The translations under genes were made by a program, and so were the position numbers. Shown piece by piece: positions 34,673 through 42,676 of a stretch of 64,000 nt of DNA. The stretch covers positions 186,001 to 250,000 of the forward strand of contig NZ_JFFR01000033.1 of assembly GCF_000695685.1 (NCBI RefSeq), written 5' to 3'. The notes under the pieces are model-generated. The model made no database searches. It worked only from the letters and a program-made list of their open reading frames with translations, and was not told the DNA's origin. The stretch's first letter is position 1, and every line of letters starts with the position of its first letter. This DNA is from Vibrio fortis (GTDB lineage Bacteria; Pseudomonadota; Gammaproteobacteria; Enterobacterales; Vibrionaceae).

Positions 34673-35038
34673 TTACTTCCTAACATACCTTCTACAAGTG
34701 TAGCGAATAAGGCTACCTTTACAATATTTTTATAAATTTCATAATGATAGCGTTAGTAAGTTCGCTGTCAGGCTTTTGCACATTTACGCTTTCCCTTCAA
34801 GATCCACTGCTCATTAACGCCATTTTCAATCCAAAAAAATTTACCGTTTTCATATCTCCAACCACACACTAATTCACAGCTCACAGCCCCATCAAAAACT
34901 CCTTTTATGACAAGCAGATGAAGCTTGTTTAACGAAGATAAATATCCCTATACATATTGGGCAATTTTGAGACTTACTGTCACAGATATCATTAAAAAAC
35001 TAAAAATTTGACCTAAAACAATGGCAGAAACAGATCAC

Positions 35039-35060
35039 TTATTTTATAATGCGAATTAAT
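35039..35060 (+). promoter_or_regulatory. Possible NagC operator upstream of nagB
   Basis: TTATTTTATAATGCGAATTA at 35039-35058 fits the TTATTT-N9-AATTAA/AAATAA shape of NagC operators, centred ~55 bases before the nagB start. Binding would couple nagB to GlcNAc-6-phosphate released during chitin use. The match is by eye only. Confidence 0.45.
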
Positions 35061-35102
35061 GTTTCAGCACACTATAAATTATTTATCTTAGGGGCTACAA
35101 AA

Positions 35103-35903
35103 ATGAGACTTATTCCTTTAAACAACGCGGCACAAGTAGGTAAATGGGCAGCTCGTCACATCGTTGACGCAATCAAAGCATTCAACCCAACAGCTGATCG
35201 TCCATTCGTTCTTGGTCTACCTACTGGTGGCACACCACTAACGACTTACAAAGAGCTAATCGCGCTATACAACGCGGGTGAAGTTAGCTTTAAAAACGTT
35301 GTTACTTTCAACATGGATGAGTACGTAGGTATCGATCCTAACCACCCTGAGTCTTACCGTACTTTCATGTACACAAACTTCTTCAACCACGTTGATATTC
35401 AAGAAGAGAACATCAACCTACTAGACGGCCAAGCAGAAGACATCGACGCTCACTGTGCAGCTTACGAAGAAAAAATCCGTTCTTACGGTAAAATCAACCT
35501 GTTCATGGGCGGCATCGGCATCGACGGTCACATCGCATTCAACGAACCAGGTTCTTCTCTAGCTTCTCGTACTCGTATCAAGACGCTAACTGAAGAGACT
35601 CGCATCGCGAACTCTCGCTTCTTCGACAACGACATCAACCAAGTGCCAAAATACGCACTAACTATCGGTGTTGCGACTCTACTAGACGCTGAAGAAGTAA
35701 TGATCCTGACTATGGGTCACAACAAAGCACAAGCACTACAAGTTGCTATCGAAGGTTCTGTAAACCACATGTGGACTGTTACAGCGCTACAAATGCACCG
35801 TAAAGCTATCATCGTTGCTGATGAGCCAGCTCAACAAGAGCTAAAAGTTAAGACTCTACGCTACTTCCAAGAGCTAGAAGCTGAGAACATCCAAGACCTA
35901 TAA
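35103..35903 (+). CDS. nagB: Glucosamine-6-phosphate deaminase
   Basis: A 266-residue complete NagB, which converts glucosamine-6-phosphate to fructose-6-phosphate and ammonia. Landmarks are LGLPTGGTPLTTYKEL (phosphate loop), FNMDEYVGID (catalytic Asp), FMGGIGIDGHIAFNEPGSSL (catalytic Asp-His pair) and SRTRIKTLTEETR. The ATG at 35103 (MRLIPLNNAAQVGKWAARHI) follows TAGGGGC and matches the usual start; the frame extends upstream to 35049. Codon choice is strongly biased to preferred codons, suggesting high expression. It links chitin breakdown (ChiA) to glycolysis. nagA and nagC are not in the window. Confidence 0.95.
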   Translation: MRLIPLNNAAQVGKWAARHIVDAIKAFNPTADRPFVLGLPTGGTPLTTYKELIALYNAGEVSFKNVVTFNMDEYVGIDPNHPESYRTFMYTNFFNHVDIQEENINLLDGQAEDIDAHCAAYEEKIRSYGKINLFMGGIGIDGHIAFNEPGSSLASRTRIKTLTEETRIANSRFFDNDINQVPKYALTIGVATLLDAEEVMILTMGHNKAQALQVAIEGSVNHMWTVTALQMHRKAIIVADEPAQQELKVKTLRYFQELEAENIQDL

Positions 35904-35922
35904 TCTGAGGTCTTATTGAAAT

Positions 35923-35948
35923 AAAAAGCCACTTCGGTGGCTTTTTTT
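35923..35948 (+). terminator. nagB terminator
   Basis: AAAAAGCCAC, a TTCG tetraloop, then GTGGCTTTTTTT. The perfect stem with a stable loop and seven T make it strong. The following ~310 bases (35950-36263) are purine-rich on the plus strand, with no gene that I can support. Confidence 0.9.
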
Positions 35949-36263
35949 GTGCCTGCTATTTCACTAAGTAACGCCTATCGATAACTCAAAGACTGGGCTT
36001 AATGACAATAGCAGGGAACAAATTTGAGAACGTCGAATACGGTAGTCAAAAGGAAAAGAAGTTCTAAAACAGAGAGGTAATGAAGGAAGCGAGCTTTCCC
36101 TAACTCAAGTTGGCAACCCATAGGGGAAGGTTGATCTAAGCCGAGCTGACTACACTCAAAGACTAATACTCAAAGAAAGGGAAAGCAGTGCAATTAGGTA
36201 GTTGAAACTAAGAAGACCGTTAGTTAAAACACAGAAAATAGATAGCTGAAATGCAGAATGTGA

Positions 36264-36854
36264 CTAAACAATCAATGCGTTATCGCGGCAAAGAGTGTTG
36301 ATGAGATCCGTAATCGCCAAAACGATAGTCGACTGAACTTTTTGATTATGGCGACCCATGAACATATCGAGCATTGGTCCTGACATCGACTCAACCATTT
36401 CAGCATCATATTCAATCGGCATGATCTTTTGAATGGCATGGATTTTATTCAACTCAAACAGAACATTAGGGTCAGTGAAGGAAACCTCATCACCTTGAAT
36501 TTTCGCCCACTCTTTCAAAGTGACAAAAATCTCGAGATCATCATAGACTTCTTTGCTGATCACGCCCAAACCCAGCAGCAACTTAGCGCGAACCATGATT
36601 TCGCCTAGCGGGCCTCCGCTATTAAGAAGAGGCTCGACAACAAACTTCACTGCTGTGTCATCTTTCTGAAAAATGCCTTTTAGAACCGCATCGACCGTAT
36701 CATCCAGAGCATCGTAAGCCGCCATAAAACAAGCATTGGCAGTTGTCGCCTCTGCTAGTGCTTCTAAGAGTTCTGTTTCATGGCTAGGATGTATCGGCAT
36801 AACGGCTCTGTAATAAGAAAGTGCCACAGGAGTGGCACTTTGATGATTTATCAT
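36264..36854 (-). CDS. mtlR: Mannitol operon regulator MtlR
   Basis: A 196-residue helical protein of the MtlR family. The core GIFQKDDTAVKFVVEPLLNS, GGPLGEIMVRAKLLLGLGVI and VQSTIVLAITDLINTL closely follows the E. coli protein (FRKDDYAVKYAVEPLL, GPLGDLSVRLKLIYGLGVI). MtlR represses the mannitol operon without a recognisable HTH, probably through another factor. The start is the ATG that overlaps the mtlD stop (ATGA at 36851-36854), so it is translationally coupled as the third gene of mtlA-mtlD-mtlR. Confidence 0.92.
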   Translation of the reverse strand: MINHQSATPVALSYYRAVMPIHPSHETELLEALAEATTANACFMAAYDALDDTVDAVLKGIFQKDDTAVKFVVEPLLNSGGPLGEIMVRAKLLLGLGVISKEVYDDLEIFVTLKEWAKIQGDEVSFTDPNVLFELNKIHAIQKIMPIEYDAEMVESMSGPMLDMFMGRHNQKVQSTIVLAITDLINTLCRDNALIV

Positions 36855-37999
36855 TTCAATGCTTGGTAAGCTTGTTCCGCTAGTTTAACAACTTCTGAGT
36901 CGATATTCAGCTCAGAATAATGTGCTAATGTCTCAGCAAAACCTTTTTCTGCGAACATTGCTTGAAGTTCAACCGCTTGAGGGTCATCTTCGTTCTTGTA
37001 ATGGAATGCCGCAGCAATCGCTTTAATCAAATTCTCATTTGGTAAGCCGTATTCTAGCGTACCGTTCAGTGGTTTGACTAGACGATCTTGTGGGCTCAGT
37101 TTACGGATTGGTTGACGGCCAACACGGTCCACTTCATCACGAAGGTATGGGTTCGCAAAACGACCTAGAATCTTCTGGATATAAGCTGCATGAGCTTCTG
37201 GGTCAAAACCGTAGCGTTTTATTAGAACCGCACCACTTTCTTCCATGGTTGCTGTTACTTGCGCACGGATTTCATCGTTTTCGATAGAGTCTTTGATAGT
37301 CTCAAGACCAGCCAATACACCAAGGTAAGCCGTAACAAGGTGACCCGTGTTTAGCGTGAATAGTTTACGCTCAACAAACGCCATTAGATTGTCCGTGCAC
37401 TCCATACCTGGGATGCTTGGAATATCACCTTTGAATTGAGTCTCGTCTACAATCCACTCGCTGAACGTTTCAACAGTTACCGCTAGAGGATCTGTTTCAC
37501 CTGCTTCTGCTGGCGGTACGATACGGTCTACCGCTGAATCAACGAAACCGATGTTCTTTTCAGTGAACACCTGCATCTCATCAGACAGGTGCTCAAGAAC
37601 CGCAGCCTTAAGTTGGCTGGTACCACGAACCATGTTCTCTGCCGCGATGATGTTCATTGGTGCAGTGTTACCTGCTGCTGCGCGCTTCTCAATACCCTGT
37701 GCGATCGACTTAGAGATGATCTTTAATACTGTAGGGCCAACGGCAGTTGTGATTAGGTCTGATTCAGCGATGCAGTCAACCACTGCGTCTGTCGCCGAGT
37801 TTACTGCTGTCACGTTTTTAACGACTTCAACAACGCACTCTTCGCCAACAATCTTAACTGGGTACTCTTTACGCTCGATTAGCGCATTAACCACAGTCTC
37901 ATTAACGTCTGCAAACGTGACTTCAAGACCTGCGTCAGCAAGCAATTTACCAATGAAACCACGACCGATATTACCAGCACCGAAATGTAACGCTTTCAT
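36851..37999 (-). CDS. mtlD: Mannitol-1-phosphate 5-dehydrogenase
   Basis: A 382-residue NAD-dependent dehydrogenase converting mannitol-1-phosphate, delivered by MtlA, into fructose-6-phosphate. The Rossmann start ALHFGAGNIGRGFIGKLLAD, the family block VDRIVPPAEAGETDPLAVTV, and CTDNLMAFVERKLFTLNTGH with KLFTLNTGH (catalytic Lys and His region) are all visible. Length is typical. It follows mtlA by 140 bases containing a stem-loop, and its last four bases overlap the mtlR start. Confidence 0.95.
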   Translation of the reverse strand: MKALHFGAGNIGRGFIGKLLADAGLEVTFADVNETVVNALIERKEYPVKIVGEECVVEVVKNVTAVNSATDAVVDCIAESDLITTAVGPTVLKIISKSIAQGIEKRAAAGNTAPMNIIAAENMVRGTSQLKAAVLEHLSDEMQVFTEKNIGFVDSAVDRIVPPAEAGETDPLAVTVETFSEWIVDETQFKGDIPSIPGMECTDNLMAFVERKLFTLNTGHLVTAYLGVLAGLETIKDSIENDEIRAQVTATMEESGAVLIKRYGFDPEAHAAYIQKILGRFANPYLRDEVDRVGRQPIRKLSPQDRLVKPLNGTLEYGLPNENLIKAIAAAFHYKNEDDPQAVELQAMFAEKGFAETLAHYSELNIDSEVVKLAEQAYQALK

Positions 38000-38087
38000 A
38001 ATTTTTAGACCTTTTAACTATGTAATCTATATAGATGACGGTTCAACAACATATTTCTAAACCGTGAGCTATCTAGACTGGGAAAAT

Positions 38088-38109
38088 GAGGCCAGGGGGG
38101 ACTGGCCTC
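38088..38109 (-). terminator. Intercistronic stem-loop between mtlA and mtlD
   Basis: GAGGCCAG (38088-38095) pairs with CTGGCCTC (38102-38109). On the minus strand it is followed by ATTTTCC, a poor T run, so it is more likely a partial terminator or mRNA-processing hairpin that sets different MtlA and MtlD levels than a full stop. Confidence 0.5.
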
Positions 38110-38139
38110 GGTTCACTCAGGAGCTTGACTTAAAGCTTC

Positions 38140-40032
38140 TTATTGTCCGTTTAGAATCTTCAGAACATCCTCTGGGTTGGTGGTGTTCTGCAAGCGTTCC
38201 ACTGCTTCTTCGTCATCAAGTGAATTCGTGATAGCCATCAGTACCATGTTGTGCTCATCACCTTGAGCCGCGATACCGATTACCATCTTCGCGATATCGT
38301 CTTCGTCTTCACCCCACTGAATGCCTTCAGGGTACTGACAGAATACGATGCCGGTCTTTTGTACGTGCTGTTTTGCTTCAATCGTGCCGTGCGGTACTGC
38401 GATAGACTCACCTAGATAAGTTGAAACCAGTTCCTCACGCGCGAACATGCCATCAACATATTCAGGGGCAACGTTGCCAAGTTTTACTAGTTGTTCACCA
38501 GCAAACTTGATTGCTTGGTTTTTGTCTGTCGCTTTAAGACCAAGGAATACTGCATCGCTTGTTAGTGCTAGACCTTCTTCTTTTGACTCTTCCTGCGCTG
38601 GCGCTGCTGCAGGTGCTGCTTTTGCGTCACCGCTTTGTGCTTCAACAAGTTCTGCTACCAAGTTGTCGTAAACCGCACCGTCTAAGAAGTTGCTTAGAGA
38701 CATATGCATTGCACCTGGAATGGTGTTGCGAGCACGGTCCGTTAGATCTTTGTGCGTAATTACAATTTGTGAATCCGCTGGCAGGTTGTTAATTGCATAG
38801 TTGGTTACTGTAATGTCTAGGCCCGCTGCATCTACTTTCTTACGAAGTAGACCTGCACCCATTGCACTTGAACCCATACCTGCATCACATGCTACGTATA
38901 CTGCTTTCACGTCTGCTAGGTTGATGTCTGCACCTGTTGTTGCACCTTTAGAAGACGCTTTCATGTCTTTCATTTGTGCTGATGCTTTCTCTAGTGAATC
39001 TTCGTCGTCATCTTGTGCTGATGTTTTTAGAAGAATTGACGCGACTACGAACGATACTGCTGTTGCTGCGATAACCGATAGAATCACACCGATGTAAGAA
39101 CCTTTTGGTGTCATCAGTAGGATTGCGAAGATAGAACCCGGAGACGCTGGAGAGATTAGGCCTGAGCTGAACATTACGTTAGTGAATACGCCAGCCATAC
39201 CACCTGCGATTACCGCTAGGATTAGACGTGGGTTCATTAGAACGTATGGGAAGTAAATTTCGTGGATACCACCTAGGAAGTGGATGATAGATGCACCCGC
39301 AGCAGACTGCTTCGCGCTACCTTTACCAAATACCATGTAAGCTAGTAGTAGACCTAGACCTGGACCAGGGTTCGCTTCGATTAGGAAGAAGATTGAACGA
39401 CCAAGCTCTTCAGACTGCTGAATACCTAGAGGAGAGAAGATACCGTGGTTGATTGCGTTGTTTAGGAATAGGATTTTCGCAGGCTCAACGAAGATAGATG
39501 CCAAAGGAAGTGCACCAGCTTCAACCATTGCGTTAACACCAGCAGCTAGACCGCCAGAAAGAACTTTTACTGCAGGACCAATTGCTAGGAAAGCGATAAT
39601 CGCACAGATCATACCGATGATACCGGCAGAGAAGTTGTTCACTAGCATTTCGAAGCCGCTTTTCACTTTACCGTGAACAGCTTCATCGAATTTCTTAATT
39701 GCGATACCACCTAGAGGGCCAACAATCATCGCACCCATGAACATTGGAATGTCCGTACCTACGATAACACCCATAGTTGTGATAGCACCTACAACCGCAC
39801 CACGGTCGCCGCCAACCATTTTACCACCGGTATAACCGATAAGTAGCGGAAGCAAGTAAGTGATCATAGGGCCAACCATAGACGCTAACGTTTCGTTAGG
39901 AAGCCAACCAGTTGGAATGAATAGTGCAGTAATGAAACCCCACGCAATGAATGCGCCGATGTTTGGCATTACCATATTGGATAAGAATCGACCAAAGTTT
40001 TGAACCTTAATCTTAGCTTCTGGTGATAACAT
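38140..40032 (-). CDS. mtlA: PTS mannitol transporter, EIICBA
   Basis: A 630-residue mannitol permease that imports and phosphorylates mannitol to mannitol-1-phosphate. The EIIC membrane domain runs from MLSPEAKIKVQNFGRFLSNM to about residue 340, with GGIHEIYFPYVLMNP (the conserved GIHE) near its end. EIIB follows, with the phosphocysteine in VYVACDAGMGSSAMGAGLLR. After an Ala/Pro/Glu linker, EIIA ends the protein, with the active His in SIAVPHGTIEAK. The frame is open back to 40197, but the ATG at 40032 gives the normal family start. CRP-like sites lie upstream. Confidence 0.95.
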   Translation of the reverse strand: MLSPEAKIKVQNFGRFLSNMVMPNIGAFIAWGFITALFIPTGWLPNETLASMVGPMITYLLPLLIGYTGGKMVGGDRGAVVGAITTMGVIVGTDIPMFMGAMIVGPLGGIAIKKFDEAVHGKVKSGFEMLVNNFSAGIIGMICAIIAFLAIGPAVKVLSGGLAAGVNAMVEAGALPLASIFVEPAKILFLNNAINHGIFSPLGIQQSEELGRSIFFLIEANPGPGLGLLLAYMVFGKGSAKQSAAGASIIHFLGGIHEIYFPYVLMNPRLILAVIAGGMAGVFTNVMFSSGLISPASPGSIFAILLMTPKGSYIGVILSVIAATAVSFVVASILLKTSAQDDDEDSLEKASAQMKDMKASSKGATTGADINLADVKAVYVACDAGMGSSAMGAGLLRKKVDAAGLDITVTNYAINNLPADSQIVITHKDLTDRARNTIPGAMHMSLSNFLDGAVYDNLVAELVEAQSGDAKAAPAAAPAQEESKEEGLALTSDAVFLGLKATDKNQAIKFAGEQLVKLGNVAPEYVDGMFAREELVSTYLGESIAVPHGTIEAKQHVQKTGIVFCQYPEGIQWGEDEDDIAKMVIGIAAQGDEHNMVLMAITNSLDDEEAVERLQNTTNPEDVLKILNGQ

Positions 40033-40139
40033 AGGTAGAACCCCGTTGTGTATTGGTTGGTCAAATGACCGAAAGTGTGTGCTCAAAAGTTGAGTAAAAT
40101 CTAACACAAGATTTTCAAAACGCACGCCGACGCCAATTT

Positions 40140-40315
40140 GGCGATCCAGATCACACTCAAAATACAACAAGGAGTTACCAGTGATGACTTTGATCACAAA
40201 AATAGGCTGAATCTAAATTACACCACCAAATTAATGAGAATAAATATCAATTACACGAGATATAGATCACGCTTTGTCTTCGGGCAATAAAAAATAAATG
40301 GCGATCAAGATCACA
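40140..40315. promoter_or_regulatory. Cluster of CRP-like sites upstream of mtlA
   Basis: Four sequences fit TGTGA-N6-TCACA with one half good and the other partial: GGCGATCCAGATCACA (40140-40155), GATGACTTTGATCACA (40183-40198), CGAGATATAGATCACG (40256-40271) and GGCGATCAAGATCACA (40300-40315). As I recall, the E. coli mtl promoter carries five CRP sites, so a cluster here fits catabolite control of mtlADR. Individual sites are tentative. The rest of the 540-base gap up to 40573 holds no gene. Confidence 0.5.
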
Positions 40316-40573
40316 TTTCAATTAAGGAAGCTCAATTAAGCATAGGTTGGAGATTAAAAACACAGCATACCAAGTTTATTTTATATGCATCAAAGTGAGT
40401 TAAACTGCCGTTTATGTAATTTAATTACATAATTGACGTATAGGTAGCTTTGAACGCTAATTGAAATTTAGTGCCACAGTTCACCAGAACTCCTACTCTC
40501 CTTCTTTACAATTAATGATATAAAGAGGATTGCTAAACACTTCAGATACCGACGGTTCACAAGAGTGCCTTTT

Positions 40574-41443
40574 ATGACATCAGATAAGCTATCAACATCA
40601 GCGCTTGCCAAGCTGAAAGACCTAGAACCTAAAACTCTTTTTAGCCAATTAAAGAGTGCTGGTTATATTGTGCGTGGTGGAGATAAATGGGTATTGACCG
40701 AACGTGGTGAAGCGTTTGGGGGCGAATATGTCGATCACACAAAGTTTGGGCAATTTATCGTTTGGCCAGAAAACCTATTGATCGATACCGCTTCTACAGC
40801 AGGAACCACCCTAACAGCGACGCAGCTGGGCCAGTCCCTCCAGTTAAGTGCCAAAAAGATTAATCTACTCCTCAATGAGTTGGGCTGGATTCGCCGTGAA
40901 GACGATGGATGGCACATTACCAATACCGGACTAAAGGTTGGCGGAGAACAGAGAGAGGACAAGGCCACCAATAACGCCTTTGTGGTTTGGCACGATAGTG
41001 TGGCGAAGAACAAACGCTTGAAACAGTCTGTGGTTGAGTTTCTCGGTAAAGATGCTGAAAGCCATTCAACCGATGTCTCTTTCTCTAGCTTTAGACAAAA
41101 ATTTGAAGCCAAGCATCGCACCTTGGATGGGCACTATGTTCGTTCAAAGGGTGAGCTTATCATCGATAACTGGCTTTATATGGCTGGTGTCGTCCATGCT
41201 TATGAGCGTCCGCTTCCTATCGCAACCGAAATCGTCAGTGATTTCTATTTACCCTCGGGCAAGGTCTATATCCAGTTTTGGGGAAGTGACAAAGGCGCCA
41301 TAGACAACAAGCAAAAAGAAACGACACAGAAAGTCTATAAAGAGCACGGCTTCGATCTAATAGAAATCTACCCAGAAGATATTCCTAACCTCGACAGTGT
41401 GCTCCCTCCTCTTTTACGACAATTCGGCATTAAGGCGTATTAA
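40574..41443 (+). CDS. Winged-helix-like protein with PD-(D/E)xK-like C-terminus
   Basis: About 289 residues. The N-terminal half has two similar winged-helix-like modules: LSTSALAKLKDLEPKTLFSQ with WVLTERGEAFGGEYVDHTKF, and LTATQLGQSLQLSAKKINLL with WHITNTGLKVGGEQRED. This resembles antirepressor/KilA-C-type DNA-binding regions. The C-terminal ~100 residues resemble a small nuclease fold: YVRSKGELIIDNWLYMAGVV, HAYERPL, VSDFYLPSGKVYIQFWGSD and a K-rich helix, ending DLIEIYPEDI. The usual acidic residue before 'FWG' (IEFWG) is Gln here. A DNA-binding or nuclease role is inference. GTG at 40565 is an alternative start. No partner gene is adjacent. Confidence 0.65.
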   Translation: MTSDKLSTSALAKLKDLEPKTLFSQLKSAGYIVRGGDKWVLTERGEAFGGEYVDHTKFGQFIVWPENLLIDTASTAGTTLTATQLGQSLQLSAKKINLLLNELGWIRREDDGWHITNTGLKVGGEQREDKATNNAFVVWHDSVAKNKRLKQSVVEFLGKDAESHSTDVSFSSFRQKFEAKHRTLDGHYVRSKGELIIDNWLYMAGVVHAYERPLPIATEIVSDFYLPSGKVYIQFWGSDKGAIDNKQKETTQKVYKEHGFDLIEIYPEDIPNLDSVLPPLLRQFGIKAY

Positions 41444-41493
41444 GTCGCTTTCGTCCCTATGTAGCACGCATAATACAACATACCTCACATGAT

Positions 41494-41513
41494 TATGGAC
41501 ACTATAGTCCATA
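41494..41513. promoter_or_regulatory. 20-bp palindrome upstream of nitroreductase
   Basis: TATGGACACTATAGTCCATA: 7-bp perfect arms around ACTATA, 187 bases before the nitroreductase start. It looks like an operator for a dimeric MarR- or HxlR-type repressor, none of which is encoded next to it. Confidence 0.5.
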
Positions 41514-41699
41514 GTCATTTGAGATCTTCGCTATTTTTCTCCCTCGAGAGTTCCTTTATCTTACACCCATCGATTTGAGCTACCGCAGATTCTCGATCAT
41601 TGGGGCATGTTCGATGACCAGTTAGGTTGTCCGTTTATTGTTGACGTTACTGAACATTAAACCCTAAAACATTTATTCATATAGATACTAGGAGCCAAC

Positions 41700-42356
41700 A
41701 TGACTCATCCAATCATCAAAGATTTAAACACTCGCTACACTGCTAAAAAATACGATGCGGACAAACGCATCTCTGCGGAAGATATGGAAATCATCAAAGA
41801 AGCACTGCGTCTATCTGCGTCTTCTATTAACTCTCAGCCTTGGAAATTCATCATCATTGAGAGTGACGAAGCAAAACAACGCTTCCACGATACGTTCGAG
41901 AACATGCACCAGTTTAACCAACCGCATGCTAAAGAAGCGTCTCACACAATTCTTTTTGCTCACGACCCTAAATTCACAAAAGAGAAATTTGCTAAGCGTG
42001 TAGACGCTGAAGTAAGTTCTGGTCACCTTCCTGCAGACATGTACGACATGTTCATGGGTGCTTACGCATTCGCAGACATTAATACCGACGAAGAAGGCTT
42101 CAACGGCAACTGGACTAAAGCTCAGGTTTACATTGCTCTAGGTAACATCCTGCACACACTAGCGCGTCTAGGTATTGCATCAACTCCGATGGAAGGTGTG
42201 GATTCAGCACTTATCGGTGAGAAATTCGCTGAAGAGCTAGAAGGTCACGTTGTAGACGTTGCTCTAGCTATCGGTTACCACAAAGATGGCGAAGACTACA
42301 ACCACGGCCTACCAAAGGCACGCCTAGCACTAGAACAGGTTGTAGAGACGCTATAA
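41700..42356 (+). CDS. NfsB/FRase I-like nitroreductase
   Basis: A 218-residue flavin enzyme of the nitroreductase family, close in layout to NfsB and to the Vibrio fischeri flavin reductase FRase I. It has RYTAKKYDADKRISAEDMEI, the FMN-phosphate segment LRLSASSINSQPWKFIIIES, NWTKAQVYIALGNILHTLAR and GIASTPMEGVDSALIGEKF. It should reduce quinones, nitro compounds or free flavin with NAD(P)H. TAGGAGCCAAC places a good ribosome-binding site. A clean palindrome upstream suggests regulation by a small repressor. Confidence 0.88.
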   Translation: MTHPIIKDLNTRYTAKKYDADKRISAEDMEIIKEALRLSASSINSQPWKFIIIESDEAKQRFHDTFENMHQFNQPHAKEASHTILFAHDPKFTKEKFAKRVDAEVSSGHLPADMYDMFMGAYAFADINTDEEGFNGNWTKAQVYIALGNILHTLARLGIASTPMEGVDSALIGEKFAEELEGHVVDVALAIGYHKDGEDYNHGLPKARLALEQVVETL

Positions 42357-42406
42357 TCCGTCTTTAAGAGTCGCGATTAAAAATCGCACACAGCACTGCT
42401 TTATTT

Positions 42407-42432
42407 GGCCAGACACACGTCTGGCCTTTTTT
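42407..42432 (+). terminator. Terminator after nitroreductase gene
   Basis: GGCCAGAC (42407-42414), loop ACAC, GTCTGGCC (42419-42426), then six T. Confidence 0.9.
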
Positions 42433-42510
42433 GTATTTGGAAGAAAGGAAATAAAGAATAAGGCAAAATACACTAACGCTATATGAAGAAAAATCGCATC
42501 CTCACCCCAA

Positions 42511-42566
42511 GTCTAAAAGACATATAGCATTTAATTAGACTCAAAAACACCCAGAGTCATTTAGAC
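42511..42566 (+). promoter_or_regulatory. NorR-type enhancer sites upstream of norV
   Basis: Two sites fit the NorR core GT-N7-AC exactly: GTCTAAAAGAC (42511-42521) and GTCATTTAGAC (42556-42566). A degenerate third, TTTAATTAGAC (42530-42540), lies between. E. coli norVW also has three NorR sites upstream of a sigma-54 promoter. The norR gene itself is not in this window. Confidence 0.65.
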
Positions 42567-42623
42567 TCGAAATAAAGCCACAAGAATCAATAAATCAATA
42601 TCTATCAACAACTTAAAAACATG

Positions 42624-42640
42624 GCACAGCTGATGCTATA
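42624..42640 (+). promoter_or_regulatory. Sigma-54 promoter of norVW
   Basis: TGGCACAGCTGATGCTA has the GG (42625-42626) and GC (42637-42638) of -24/-12 elements exactly ten bases apart, and TGGCAC is the consensus -24 box. It lies ~37 bases before the norV ATG. Confidence 0.85.
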
Positions 42641-42676
42641 CAGACCTTAGAAACATTCATATAAGGTAGTATCGTT

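Noticed and set aside
35950..36263. Purine-rich stretch between nagB and mtlR as another Csr-type RNA
   Set aside because: Some GGA motifs are present, but there is no promoter, no VarA box and no terminator on the plus strand. The motif density is well below that of csrB.
40033..40197. 55-residue N-terminal extension of MtlA
   Set aside because: The extension is not PTS-like, and MtlA normally begins at the MLSPEAK-type start at 40032. The region is the regulatory leader.
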